A stretch of DNA of 39,660 nucleotides, taken from NCBI GenBank assembly GCA_020052615.1, contig JAGVOT010000130.1:1-39660 (forward strand). Direction: 5' to 3'. The notes under the pieces were generated by a model that had not been told where the DNA came from, searched no databases, and worked only from the letters and a program-made list of their open reading frames with translations. The position numbers and the translations under genes are program-made. This document shows, piece after piece, positions 17,226 to 25,820 of the stretch. This DNA comes from Nitrospirota bacterium (GTDB lineage: Bacteria; Nitrospirota; UBA9217). Numbering within the stretch: position 1 is the first letter of the stretch; each line of letters opens with the position of its first letter.

Positions 17226-18923
17226 ATGAGCGATCCCGATCCAATCAACCAAGAAGCGCCGGACGCCGCTCCGGTCCTTTCTATAATCCCCCTGGGCGGC
17301 ATCGGCGAGATCGGCATGAACTGCACTCTCCTGGAGTGCGGTGACGACATCATCGTGATCGACGCCGGGCTGATGTTCCCCGACCCCGAGATGCTCGGCG
17401 TGGACATCGTGATCCCGGACTTCACCTACCTCTACGAGAACCGCCACAGGGTCCGCGCCATCGTCCTGACGCACGCCCACGAGGACCATATCGGCGCGCT
17501 TCCTTTCCTGCTCCGCGAGCTCAACGTTCCCGTCTACGGCACCCGCCTCACCCTCGGCTTCGTGAAGGACAAGCTCAAGGAGCACGGCCTCGACGAGAAG
17601 GTTGCGCTCATCACGGTCAAACCCCGCGAGGTGGTCGAGATCGGCTGTTTCCGCGTGGAGTTCATCCGCGTGACCCACAGCATCGTCGACGGCGTGGGGC
17701 TCGGCATCACGACGCCCGTTGGCTGCGTGGTGCACACGGGAGACTTCAAGATCGATCCCACGCCCGTGGACAACGAGGTGATGGACCTGGGCACCTTCAG
17801 CTCCTACGGCGACCGCGGGACACTGGCGTTCCTTTCCGACAGCACCAACGCGCTCCAGGGAGGCTATACTTTTTCGGAGAAGGAGGTCCGGCGGGGGCTC
17901 GAGGAGATCTTCCAGAAGGCAAAGGGGCGGATCGTCGTGGCCACCTTCGCCTCGAACATCCACCGCGTCCAGCAGATCATCGACGTGGCGGTGATGCATG
18001 GTCGCAAGGTCATCCTGAACGGCAGGAGCATGATCGCCAATGCCCTGATCGCCCTTGATCTGGGGTACCTGAAGATGCCGCCGGACACGTGGCTCAAGAT
18101 CGAAGCATTGAAGACATTGCCGGACGACCAGATCGTGCTGATCACCACGGGAAGCCAGGGAGAGCCCATGAGCGCCCTCACCCTCATGGCGGCGAACGAG
18201 CACAAGCATTTTCAGATCAGGAAGGGCGACACCATCGTGCTCTCGTCCAAGATGATCCCGGGGAACGAACGCGCCATTACTCGGATCATCAACCATCTCT
18301 TCAAACATGGCGCCGAGGTCTTCTATGAAAAGGTCTCGGAGGTCCATGTCTCCGGCCACGCGTCCAAGGAGGAGCTGAAGCTCCTGCTGAACCTGGTACG
18401 GCCGAAGTTCTTCATCCCGGTCCACGGAGAGTACCGCCATCTCGTGCACCACGCCAAGCTCGCGCAGAAGGTGAACATCCCCGAGGAGAAGATCTTTATC
18501 CTCGAGGACGGCGAGGTGATGGAGTTCACGGCAGGTTCGGCGAGAAGGGCGGGGCGCGTCCCCGCCGGCCGAGTGCTCATCGACGGGAAGGTGCCCGGCG
18601 GCGTGGACACCGTGGTGCTCCGCGACCGTATGAAGCTCGCCCACGACGGCGTGGTCATCGTCATCCTCGCCATCGAGCAGGCAACAGGCAGGGTGGTCTC
18701 GGGCCCGGACATCGTGTCCCGCGGGTTCCTCTTCGAGGACGCGTCACAGGAGCTCCTGGCCGAGGTGAAGGACGTCGTGCTGGACACGCTCCAGGTCATG
18801 ATCCCCGAGGCCAAAGGCGACTGGTCGCTGGTCTCCGCGCGCGTCCGGAGCAGCCTCAAGAAGTTCATCAACAAACGTCTTGACCGCAGGCCCATGATAT
18901 TGCCGGTGATCATGGAAGTGTAG
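17226..18923 (+). CDS. rnj: Ribonuclease J
   Basis: Metallo-beta-lactamase/beta-CASP ribonuclease (endo- and 5'-3' exonuclease) for mRNA decay and rRNA maturation. It is about 565 residues, the normal length. N-terminal PLGGIGEIGMN, metal-binding HAHEDH at 83-88, THSIVDG, HTGDFKID, the beta-CASP segment with STNA and SQGEP, then HVSGHAS and FFIPVHGEYRHL, and a C-terminal dimerisation domain. The N-terminal 20 residues are acidic and variable. In-frame GTGs at 17214 and 17223 are alternatives; I prefer the ATG at 17226. RNase J is best known from Firmicutes but occurs in several Gram-negative phyla. Confidence 0.95.
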   Translation: MSDPDPINQEAPDAAPVLSIIPLGGIGEIGMNCTLLECGDDIIVIDAGLMFPDPEMLGVDIVIPDFTYLYENRHRVRAIVLTHAHEDHIGALPFLLRELNVPVYGTRLTLGFVKDKLKEHGLDEKVALITVKPREVVEIGCFRVEFIRVTHSIVDGVGLGITTPVGCVVHTGDFKIDPTPVDNEVMDLGTFSSYGDRGTLAFLSDSTNALQGGYTFSEKEVRRGLEEIFQKAKGRIVVATFASNIHRVQQIIDVAVMHGRKVILNGRSMIANALIALDLGYLKMPPDTWLKIEALKTLPDDQIVLITTGSQGEPMSALTLMAANEHKHFQIRKGDTIVLSSKMIPGNERAITRIINHLFKHGAEVFYEKVSEVHVSGHASKEELKLLLNLVRPKFFIPVHGEYRHLVHHAKLAQKVNIPEEKIFILEDGEVMEFTAGSARRAGRVPAGRVLIDGKVPGGVDTVVLRDRMKLAHDGVVIVILAIEQATGRVVSGPDIVSRGFLFEDASQELLAEVKDVVLDTLQVMIPEAKGDWSLVSARVRSSLKKFINKRLDRRPMILPVIMEV

Positions 18924-18938
18924 GGCCTTGCTTTACCG

Positions 18939-18990
18939 TTGACATGCCCTCCGGGACGGCATATAGTTATCCTAGTCCGGTATAGGTAAT
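18939..18990 (+). promoter_or_regulatory. Promoter and possible operator of the toxin-antitoxin pair
   Basis: TTGACA (18939-18944), 17 bases, TATAGT (18962-18967). An imperfect inverted repeat, TTATCCTA against TATAGGTAA, covers about 18967-18990 at and just after the start site. That is where an autorepressing toxin-antitoxin complex would bind; the operator part is inference. Confidence 0.65.
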
Positions 18991-19007
18991 GACGAGGAGG
19001 TCCGGAA

Positions 19008-19196
19008 ATGAACGTTACGAAGGAAAAGTTGACAACTCTTATCAAGGATCTTCCCGATACGGTGGATATCGAAGAGGTCATGTATCGCCTTTTGCTGCTC
19101 CAAAAGATCGAGGCAGGCGAGGCCGCCATAGACGAGGGAAAGACCCTTCCGCACGATGACGTTATAAAAAGGTTGTCGAAGAAATGGCAGAACTGA
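19008..19196 (+). CDS. Antitoxin of a ParE/RelE-type module
   Basis: A 62-residue protein upstream of and overlapping a ParE/RelE toxin by 13 bases. The C-terminal part IEAGEAAIDEGKTLPHDDVIKRLSKKW matches the toxin-binding tails commonly found before RelE/ParE toxins (the DEGKxxPHxxVxxRL pattern). No obvious ribbon-helix-helix or helix-turn-helix can be named in the short N-terminus, so DNA binding is uncertain. GAGGAGG at 18994-19000 is a strong ribosome-binding site. Confidence 0.85.
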   Translation: MNVTKEKLTTLIKDLPDTVDIEEVMYRLLLLQKIEAGEAAIDEGKTLPHDDVIKRLSKKWQN

Positions 19197-19501
19197 TCTG
19201 GGGTGAAGTAGCTGTTTCCGATCTCGAAGGCATCTACGACTATATCGCGCGCGATTCTCATCAGTATGCCAGGCACCGGGTAGAGAGAATCTATCAGTCA
19301 ACAGAACGCTTGCGGCAGTTCCCTGAATCAGGCCGCCACGTGCCCGAATTTCCGCACTTACCCCACCGAGAAGTACTCATCGACAACTATCGCGTAATTT
19401 ACCGATATGCATCCGAGAGAAAAACGGTATTGATCATAACCGTTGTTCATGGCCGCCGTCTGCTGACCGAAGCACAGGTAGCATTGCCGTCCGATACGTA
19501 G
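19184..19501 (+). CDS. ParE/RelE-family toxin
   Basis: A 105-residue toxin of the RelE/ParE superfamily. Family features are the N-terminal helix with DLEGIYDYIARDS, then RLRQFPESGRHVPEF, the core strand block REVLIDNYRVIYRY, and the terminal VLIITVVHGRRLL. The sequence leans to the ParE side (gyrase-targeting) but RelE-type mRNA cleavage cannot be excluded. It overlaps the antitoxin by 13 bases, so the two are translationally coupled. The pair is inserted between RNase J and a dehydrogenase, next to a broken phage-type gene. Confidence 0.9.
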   Translation: MAELIWGEVAVSDLEGIYDYIARDSHQYARHRVERIYQSTERLRQFPESGRHVPEFPHLPHREVLIDNYRVIYRYASERKTVLIITVVHGRRLLTEAQVALPSDT

Positions 19502-19553
19502 TCAGGCGCCGCAGATTTGTTAATACAACCTGCAGGCTCCGGAAATCATCGTT

Positions 19554-19952
19554 ATGGGACAGTTATCGAAAATAGAATGGACGGAAGCAACCTGGAACCC
19601 AGCCGTCGGATGTACGAAGATGTCTCCGGCGTGCCAGAACTGCTATGCAGAGGCCATGTCGCACCGGCTGAAGGCCATGGGTGTCAATGGATACGCTGAT
19701 GGGTTCAAGCTAACCCTGCTACCCGAGCGTTTGGCTGATCCAATGCAGCGGAAGAGGTCGACCATCTACTTCGTCAACCCGATGAACGACTTGTTCCATG
19801 AGAGGATTCCGGCTTCCCATATTCGGCAGGTCTTCGATGTGATGAAGAAAGCACCTCAGCATGCGTTCCAAGTTTTGACCAAACGCGCTGACAAGGGGGA
19901 AGGGTTCGTTGCATCGTATGATGCATCACATCACCCTTACCTTGCGTTATAG
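19554..19952 (+). pseudogene. Truncated phage Gp37/Gp68 (DUF5131) family gene
   Basis: The first about 115 residues match the N-terminal half of the DUF5131 / phage Gp37Gp68 family: KIEWTEATWNPAVGCTKMSPACQNCYAEAMSHRL, with the radical-SAM-like Cys20, Cys27 and Cys30, then IYFVNPMNDLFHERIP and HAFQVLTKRA. Family members usually run to 230-300 residues; this frame stops at 132 after an unrelated tail (DKGEGFVASYDASHH). The C-terminal half is missing, so the gene is probably a remnant. Lower G+C than the neighbours and its position after a toxin-antitoxin pair suggest the edge of a mobile insertion. The next gene starts ten bases later. Confidence 0.75.
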
Positions 19953-19961
19953 TATGCCATT

Positions 19962-20987
19962 ATGAAATCCCTCTACTACGACGAACAAAAAGGCTATCAA
20001 GGCATCAAGGTCGGCGACTTCCCCACGCCCGATATCGCCGACACCGAGGTGCTTGTCAGGGTCAAGGCCTTTTCGCTCAACCACCTCGACGTCTGGGTCA
20101 TGAGCGGAAACTATCCCGTTACGATCCCCCTGCCGCACATCTTCGGGTCCGACGCGTCGGGCATCGTCGAGCAGGCAGGCAAGGCCGTTACGCACCTCAA
20201 GACAGGCGACGAGGTGGTCGTCCACCCCGGCCTGTCCTGCGGTCATTGCGCGGCGTGCCTCGGCGGCCGCGACAACGAATGCAGCGATTTCTCCGTCCTC
20301 GGCGTGGTCACTCCCGGCGTCTCGGCAGAGTACGTGAAGGTCCCCGCAGGGAACCTCTTCCCCAAGCCCGCGGGGCTCTCCTTCGAGGAGGCAGCCGGCA
20401 TCGGCGTCACCTACACGACGGCATGGAACTCGCTCGTCCTTCGTACGCGCATCAGGCAGGGCGAGACGGTCCTGGTGCAGGCGGCCGGGAGCGGCGCGGG
20501 CACGGCGGTGATCCAGGTGGCGAAGCTTTTTAACGCCGTCGTGATCACCACGGTGGGAGACGACTGGAAGGCCGCGAAGGCGAAGGAGCTCGGCGCCGAT
20601 CTCGTCATCAATCATCGCAGCGAGGATTTCCTTGAGGCCGTCAAGCGGTTCACCCATGGCAGGCTCGTTGATATCGCCGTGGACCACGCGGGCGGCGAGA
20701 CCTTCACGCGGTCGATCGCAGCGCTCAGGCGCGGCGGCCGCATCGTCACCTTCGGCGCAACGAGCGGGGACGAAGCAAAGCTTTCCCTCCGGCAGGTGTT
20801 CGGCAGGAACCTGACGATCCACGGCGTCTATGTGGGCCCCAAGGCAGCGGTGCCGCAGTACCTGCCGCTCTTTCCCAAGAAGCTCAGGACCGTCGTGGAT
20901 TCGGTGTTCTCCTTCGAGGACGCACCCAAGGCCTACGAAAAGCTCCTGTCCCGCCAGATCTTCGGCAAGATCATCGTGCGCGTCTGA
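19962..20987 (+). CDS. Zinc-type alcohol dehydrogenase / quinone oxidoreductase family protein
   Basis: Medium-chain dehydrogenase/reductase of 341 residues. N-terminal GroES-like domain with NHLDVWVMSGNYP and GSDASGIVEQAG; four structural-zinc cysteines at 93, 96, 99 and 107 (CGHCAACLGGRDNEC). The Rossmann fold has VQAAGSGAGTAVIQVAKLF, a variant of the GxGxxG loop, and GGRIVTFGATSG. The cofactor is probably NADP(H), the substrate unknown. No ribosome-binding site of note precedes the ATG, and the start lies right after the truncated phage gene, so its original promoter may have been displaced. Confidence 0.92.
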   Translation: MKSLYYDEQKGYQGIKVGDFPTPDIADTEVLVRVKAFSLNHLDVWVMSGNYPVTIPLPHIFGSDASGIVEQAGKAVTHLKTGDEVVVHPGLSCGHCAACLGGRDNECSDFSVLGVVTPGVSAEYVKVPAGNLFPKPAGLSFEEAAGIGVTYTTAWNSLVLRTRIRQGETVLVQAAGSGAGTAVIQVAKLFNAVVITTVGDDWKAAKAKELGADLVINHRSEDFLEAVKRFTHGRLVDIAVDHAGGETFTRSIAALRRGGRIVTFGATSGDEAKLSLRQVFGRNLTIHGVYVGPKAAVPQYLPLFPKKLRTVVDSVFSFEDAPKAYEKLLSRQIFGKIIVRV

Positions 20988-21123
20988 TCCCCGTCCGCTT
21001 CCGCCGCCCTGGCTGCGCTTCGCTCGTCCCGACAATTACCTTGCGGACACGGCATGTTTATGAAATAATTTGACCGTACGATGGTGTCAATCGGTCCTGG
21101 CGACCTCCAGAAGGAGGAAGGGC

Positions 21124-23601
21124 ATGAAGGCTGCGGACGAAAGCGCTTTTGAATCCAATTACCGGGGTCTCGACAGGGAGTCCATCAAGCGGTCCCTGGT
21201 GAACCTCCTGGTCTATGCCATGGGCAAGGACCACATCATGGCCACGCACCGTGACTGGCTCAATACCACGGCCCTTGCCGTGCGTGAGAGGCTGATCGAG
21301 CGCTGGATGGAGACCATGCGGAGCTATTACCGCGCGGACGCGAAGCGGGTCTACTACCTGTCGCTTGAATTCCTGACCGGGCGGCTGCTCGTGAACAGCC
21401 TGCTCAATCTCGGCATCTACGACGCCTGCTGCGATGCCCTCGCGGACCTGGACCTGGACATCAACCGGCTCAAGGAACTGGAGAACGATGCGGCCCTGGG
21501 GAACGGCGGACTGGGCAGGCTCGCCGCCTGCTTCCTCGACTCCATGGCCACCCTGGGCCTCCCCGGGTACGGCTACGGCATCCGCTATGAATACGGCATG
21601 TTCACCCAGCGCATCGAAAAGGGCTGGCAGGTGGAGCACCCCGACAACTGGCTGCGCTACGGAAACCCCTGGGAGTTCCCGCGGCCCGAGGTGCTGTACT
21701 CGGTTAAATTCGGCGGCCGCGTGCTGGAATACAAGGACGAGCACGGCGCGCTCCATTACCATTGGATCGACACCGAGGACGTGATGGCAATGGCCTTCGA
21801 TACGCCCGTCCCGGGCTTCGGCACGGACACGGTGAACAACATGCGGCTGTGGTCGGCCAAGGCGTCGCGCGACTTCAACCTCAAGTACTTCAACGAGGGG
21901 AACTACATCCAGGCCGTGGCCGAGAAGAACGAGTCGGAGAACCTCTCGAAGGTCCTCTACCCCGACGACACGACCATCATGGGCAGGGAGCTGCGCCTCA
22001 AGCAGCAGTACTTCTTCGTGTGCGCGACGCTTCAGGATATCCTGCGCCGCTTCACCAAATACCATCCGAACCTCGATGAGCTGTCCGACGAGGTGGCCAT
22101 CCAGCTGAACGACACCCACCCGGCCATCGCCGTGCCGGAGCTGATGCGGATCCTGATCGATATCCACCATCTCGACTGGGACCGCGCCTGGAACATCACG
22201 CGGCGCACTATTTCCTACACCAATCATACGCTGATGCCCGAGGCGCTCGAAACCTGGCCGGTGCAGCTGTTCGGCGAGATCCTGCCGCGCCATCTCCAGA
22301 TCATCTACGAGATCAACCAGCGCTTTCTCGATGAAGTGCGCCACCGCTTCCCCGGAGACGCCGAACTCGTGAAGCGCGTGTCGCTCATCGACGAGACGGG
22401 GGGGCGGCGGGTGCGGATGGCGCACCTGGCCATTGTGGGAAGCCATGCCGTGAACGGCGTGTCCCGCATCCACACCGAGCTCATGAAGGAGACCATCTTC
22501 GCCGATTTCGACCGCTTCTCCCCCGGCAAGATCATCAATATCACCAACGGCATCACGCCCCGCCGCTGGCTGCACCAGGCCAATCCCGACCTGTCGAAGC
22601 TCATCACGTCGCAGCTCGGCCCCTGCTGGCTCCGGGACCTCGCCTGCCTCAAGGACCTCCGGCCCCTGGCCGACGACGCGGTATTCCGGAAGGAGTTCCG
22701 GGCGGTGAAGCAGGCGAACAAGACGCGCCTTGCCGAGAGCATCGAGGCCCGGACCAGGAGCAGGGTGAACCCGGAGTCGCTGTTCGACATACAGGCCAAG
22801 CGCATCCACGAGTACAAACGGCAGCTCCTGAACGTGCTCCACGTCATCACGCGGTATAACCGCATCCGTGAAGGCCGCGCGACGGGCATGGCGCCGCGCA
22901 CGGTCATTATCGGCGGCAAGGCCGCGCCCGGGTATTTCATGGCCAAGCTGGTCATCAGGCTCATCCACGGAGTGGCCGACGTGGTGAACCATGATCCCGC
23001 CGTGGGCGATCTCCTGAAGCTGGTGTTCCTGCCGAACTACAACGTTTCGAACGCCGAGAAGATCATTCCCGCCTGCGACCTGTCCGAACAGATCTCCACG
23101 GCCGGCACCGAGGCCTCGGGCACGGGCAATATGAAGTTCGCCCTGAACGGCGGCCTCACCATCGGCACCCTCGACGGCGCGAACGTCGAGATGAAGGAAG
23201 AGGTGGGCGAAGAGAACATCTTCATCTTCGGGCTCACGTCGGACGGCGTCGCCGAGATCCGGCAGGACGGATACGATCCGTGGCACTATTACAATACCGA
23301 TGAAGAGCTCAGACGGGCGCTGGACATGATCGCCCTGGGATTCTTCTCGCCCGATGATCCTCATCGCTTCCGGCCCATCTTCGAAGCTCTCACGGGAGGA
23401 GGGGACCATTACCTGCTGCTCGCCGACTACGGGTCCTACATCAAGGCCCAGGAGCAGGTCGATGCCCTCTACCGCGACCAGGAGGCATGGTCGCGCCGCG
23501 CGATCATGAACGTGGCGGCCATGGGGAAGTTCTCGAGCGACCGGAGCATCCTCGAATATGCAGGGAAGATCTGGAACGTGAAGCCGGTGACGCGGGGGTA
23601 G
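21124..23601 (+). CDS. glgP: Glycogen/alpha-glucan phosphorylase
   Basis: GT35 phosphorylase releasing glucose-1-phosphate from glycogen or maltodextrins. It is 825 residues, the normal size. YYLSLEFLTGRLL and the glycine-rich LGNGGLGRLAACFLDSMATL are at the N-terminus; the PLP-binding Lys671 is in EASGTGNMKFALNGG, followed by TIGTLDGANVEM. The ATG at 21124 has AAGGAGGAAG upstream; the frame extends further but without a start signal. Its product could feed the same sugar-phosphate pool as the GalT-like enzyme at 7115, but no other glycogen genes are present. An octamer array begins 15 bases after the stop. Confidence 0.97.
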   Translation: MKAADESAFESNYRGLDRESIKRSLVNLLVYAMGKDHIMATHRDWLNTTALAVRERLIERWMETMRSYYRADAKRVYYLSLEFLTGRLLVNSLLNLGIYDACCDALADLDLDINRLKELENDAALGNGGLGRLAACFLDSMATLGLPGYGYGIRYEYGMFTQRIEKGWQVEHPDNWLRYGNPWEFPRPEVLYSVKFGGRVLEYKDEHGALHYHWIDTEDVMAMAFDTPVPGFGTDTVNNMRLWSAKASRDFNLKYFNEGNYIQAVAEKNESENLSKVLYPDDTTIMGRELRLKQQYFFVCATLQDILRRFTKYHPNLDELSDEVAIQLNDTHPAIAVPELMRILIDIHHLDWDRAWNITRRTISYTNHTLMPEALETWPVQLFGEILPRHLQIIYEINQRFLDEVRHRFPGDAELVKRVSLIDETGGRRVRMAHLAIVGSHAVNGVSRIHTELMKETIFADFDRFSPGKIINITNGITPRRWLHQANPDLSKLITSQLGPCWLRDLACLKDLRPLADDAVFRKEFRAVKQANKTRLAESIEARTRSRVNPESLFDIQAKRIHEYKRQLLNVLHVITRYNRIREGRATGMAPRTVIIGGKAAPGYFMAKLVIRLIHGVADVVNHDPAVGDLLKLVFLPNYNVSNAEKIIPACDLSEQISTAGTEASGTGNMKFALNGGLTIGTLDGANVEMKEEVGEENIFIFGLTSDGVAEIRQDGYDPWHYYNTDEELRRALDMIALGFFSPDDPHRFRPIFEALTGGGDHYLLLADYGSYIKAQEQVDALYRDQEAWSRRAIMNVAAMGKFSSDRSILEYAGKIWNVKPVTRG

Positions 23602-23615
23602 CGGGAGGCAGCTCG

Positions 23616-23679
23616 ACGCGGAGACGCGGGGACGCGGGGACACGGGGACGCGGAGACACGGGGACGCGGAGACACGGGG
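23616..23679. repeat. Octamer tandem repeat, eight units (copy 3, best preserved)
   Basis: Eight gap-free units of eight bases, pattern A-C-R-C-G-G-R-G, drawn from three variants: ACGCGGAG (3), ACGCGGGG (2), ACACGGGG (3). Related units occur at 5790 and 11294. The five GGGG tracts could form a G-quadruplex on the plus strand. It lies just after glgP and before the hybrid kinase; the rest of the 258-base spacer shows no gene. Confidence 0.9.
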
Positions 23680-23859
23680 AAAAACCAGCTGAGGGCTTTT
23701 CGATACTGCGCACGGATTTGTCCCAGGTTTGTGATTCGAGGAACGAACGCATTCCCCGTAGCATTGCTGTGGGGTTAGCGAGCGATCGGGATAAGATAAT
23801 TTCCCTGAGGATCAAAGATTCCCTACAGCCTGAGAGCTTCAGCGATAAGGAACACTTCC

Positions 23860-25581
23860 ATGCTCAAACTCACCCCGCTTAAGATCGTCGGCTTGTACAT
23901 TGCTCTCAGCGTGCTGTGGATATTCAGCTCCGACATCGCCCTGGAGATGATCGCGGCGGACACGCGGGTCTATACGGTCCTGAGCATCGCGAAGGGCTGG
24001 TTCTTCATCGCGGTCACGGCCACGCTGCTGTTCGGCCTCATTCGCCGCTATGCAGCGGAGCGCGACGAGACCGAGAAGAAGCTCTGCGAATCCGAACGGC
24101 AGTGCCGTTTCGTGGTGGACCACGCCAATGACGGCATCCTGATCGCCCAGGACGGCATGCTGCGCTTCGTGAACCCCCGCATGGCGGAGATCACGGGATA
24201 TACGGAGGAGGAGCTCCTTGCCCGTCCGTTCGTCGATTTTCTGCACCCCGAGGACCGGCAAATGGTCTTCGACCGGCATATGCAGCGGATGCGCGGCGAA
24301 CTCGACCACGCGTTTTCCTATACCTTCCGGCTGTTGGCGAAAAATGGCCGCACTGTCTGGGTCGAGACCCGGGGCGCGGTCAGCACCTGGAACGGGAAGC
24401 CGGCGACGATCAATTTCCTCTCCGACATCACGGATCGGAAGCGGGCAACGGAGGAACTTATGCGCTCCGAGAAGCTCCGGTCGGTGGGTGTCCTGGCCGG
24501 CGGCATCGCCCACGACTTCAACAATATCCTGACCGCGATCCTGGCGAACGTCTCGTTCGCGCGAACGCAGCTCGGGGCCGGGAGCACTGCGGCGGACCGG
24601 TTGATGGAAGCCGAAAAGGCGTCGCTTCGCGCCCGCGAGCTGACGAGACAGCTGCTTACCTTCTCCCGGGGCGGCGCGCCGGTGCGCAAGACCATCATCC
24701 TCGCCGGGCTCATCCGCGAGAGCGCGACCCTGGCGCTGCGCGGCAGCGGGACCGCCTGCGAGTTCGCGATAGCCGGGGACCTCTGGCCCATCGAGGCCGA
24801 CGAAGGCCAGATCGGCCAGGTGATCAACAATCTGGTGATCAACGCGAGCCATGCCATGGCGCGAGGCGGCACCGTCAGGGTGGCTGCCGGCAACGTCGTT
24901 GTCAGCCGGCAGGAAAACCTTGCTATTGCCGACGGAAGGTATGTGATGCTCTCCGTGTCGGACAGGGGCGCCGGCATCCCGGAGGAGCACCGCTCCCGCA
25001 TCTTCGACCCCTATTTCACCACAAAGCAGGAGGGCAGCGGCCTCGGCCTGGCGGTGTGCTATTCCATCGTGCTGAACCACGGCGGCATCATCGCCGTGGA
25101 TTCAAAGCTCGGCGCCGGCTCCCTGTTCACGGTCTATCTTCCCGCAACGGACAAGGCCGTTGTCCCGGGGCAGGAGGACGGGCCCGAACTCATACCCGGA
25201 AGCGGCAGGGTCCTTGTCATGGACGATGAGGCGATGGTGCGGGACGTCGCCGGCGAGATCATCCGGTCCCTCGGCTACGAGGTCAGCGCCGCGAAGGACG
25301 GCAGGGAGGCAGTAGAGCTTTACCGTCGCTCGATGCAGGAGGGCAGGCCTTTCGACGTCCTGATCATGGACCTGACGGTGCAGGGAGGCATGGGCGGCCG
25401 GGACGCGATCCGCGAACTGATCTCGCTCGACCCCAACGTGCGGGCCATTGTCTCGAGCGGCTACCACAACGACCCGATCATGGCGCACTACCGCGAGTAC
25501 GGGTTCCAGGACGTCATCGCGAAGCCCTATGACGCCGCATCGCTGAGCAAAGCGCTCGCCCGGATCCTCGGCCGGTCCTGA
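23860..25581 (+). CDS. Membrane-bound hybrid histidine kinase (PAS-HisKA-HATPase-REC)
   Basis: A 573-residue hybrid sensor. Two membrane helices (about 9-30 and 43-62) bracket a very short outer loop. A PAS domain spans about 80-205 (FVVDHANDGILIAQDG, VNPRMAEITGYTEEELL). HisKA has His218 in GGIAHDFNNILTAI, the HWE/NtrB-like form with DFNN. The ATPase domain has INNLVINASHAM, DRGAGIPEEH and GSGLGLAVCYSIV. A C-terminal receiver (about 445-573) has Asp504 as acceptor in LIMDLTVQGGMGG. Phosphorelay to an unknown partner is likely. The signal is probably sensed by the cytoplasmic PAS domain. No target gene is adjacent. Confidence 0.94.
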   Translation: MLKLTPLKIVGLYIALSVLWIFSSDIALEMIAADTRVYTVLSIAKGWFFIAVTATLLFGLIRRYAAERDETEKKLCESERQCRFVVDHANDGILIAQDGMLRFVNPRMAEITGYTEEELLARPFVDFLHPEDRQMVFDRHMQRMRGELDHAFSYTFRLLAKNGRTVWVETRGAVSTWNGKPATINFLSDITDRKRATEELMRSEKLRSVGVLAGGIAHDFNNILTAILANVSFARTQLGAGSTAADRLMEAEKASLRARELTRQLLTFSRGGAPVRKTIILAGLIRESATLALRGSGTACEFAIAGDLWPIEADEGQIGQVINNLVINASHAMARGGTVRVAAGNVVVSRQENLAIADGRYVMLSVSDRGAGIPEEHRSRIFDPYFTTKQEGSGLGLAVCYSIVLNHGGIIAVDSKLGAGSLFTVYLPATDKAVVPGQEDGPELIPGSGRVLVMDDEAMVRDVAGEIIRSLGYEVSAAKDGREAVELYRRSMQEGRPFDVLIMDLTVQGGMGGRDAIRELISLDPNVRAIVSSGYHNDPIMAHYREYGFQDVIAKPYDAASLSKALARILGRS

Positions 25582-25791
25582 CCAGCAGCACGATCCTGGA
25601 TTCTCCGTAAGCAAGAAGTAATTCCTGAAGCTGAGCGGCGCGCACGATTAAGCCGGATTGCAGTCTACGCCATGAACACCGCAACGGTGCCACTGGATTC
25701 AATTGAACGCTACGAAGTATATTCCGCTTCGCTTAAATCCAGCGCGTGCATTATTCCTGCAGGCTGGTAAAGAACAGAATTTTGTGTTTTA

Positions 25792-25809
25792 CTAGCCGCA
25801 CGCGGCTAG
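25792..25809. repeat. Short perfect hairpin before the cassette
   Basis: CTAGCCG and CGGCTAG enclose CACG. There is no T run after it. It sits 11 bases before the cassette boundary core at 25820. The wider spacer 25582-25844 shows no gene. Confidence 0.4.
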
Positions 25810-25820
25810 ACATACACTGG

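Noticed and set aside
15558-18644. 1028-codon open frame on the minus strand
   Set aside because: It is the antisense shadow of comM and the RNase J gene, kept open by high G+C third positions. It has no recognisable domain, crosses the spacer between two certain genes and includes their promoter.
21058-23643. 861-codon open frame on the minus strand
   Set aside because: It exactly mirrors glgP, whose motifs are complete on the plus strand; the antisense product is low-complexity His/Val/Asp-rich sequence.
23616-23679. Possible CRISPR array
   Set aside because: The repeats are 8 bases long and contiguous, with no spacers and no cas genes in the window.
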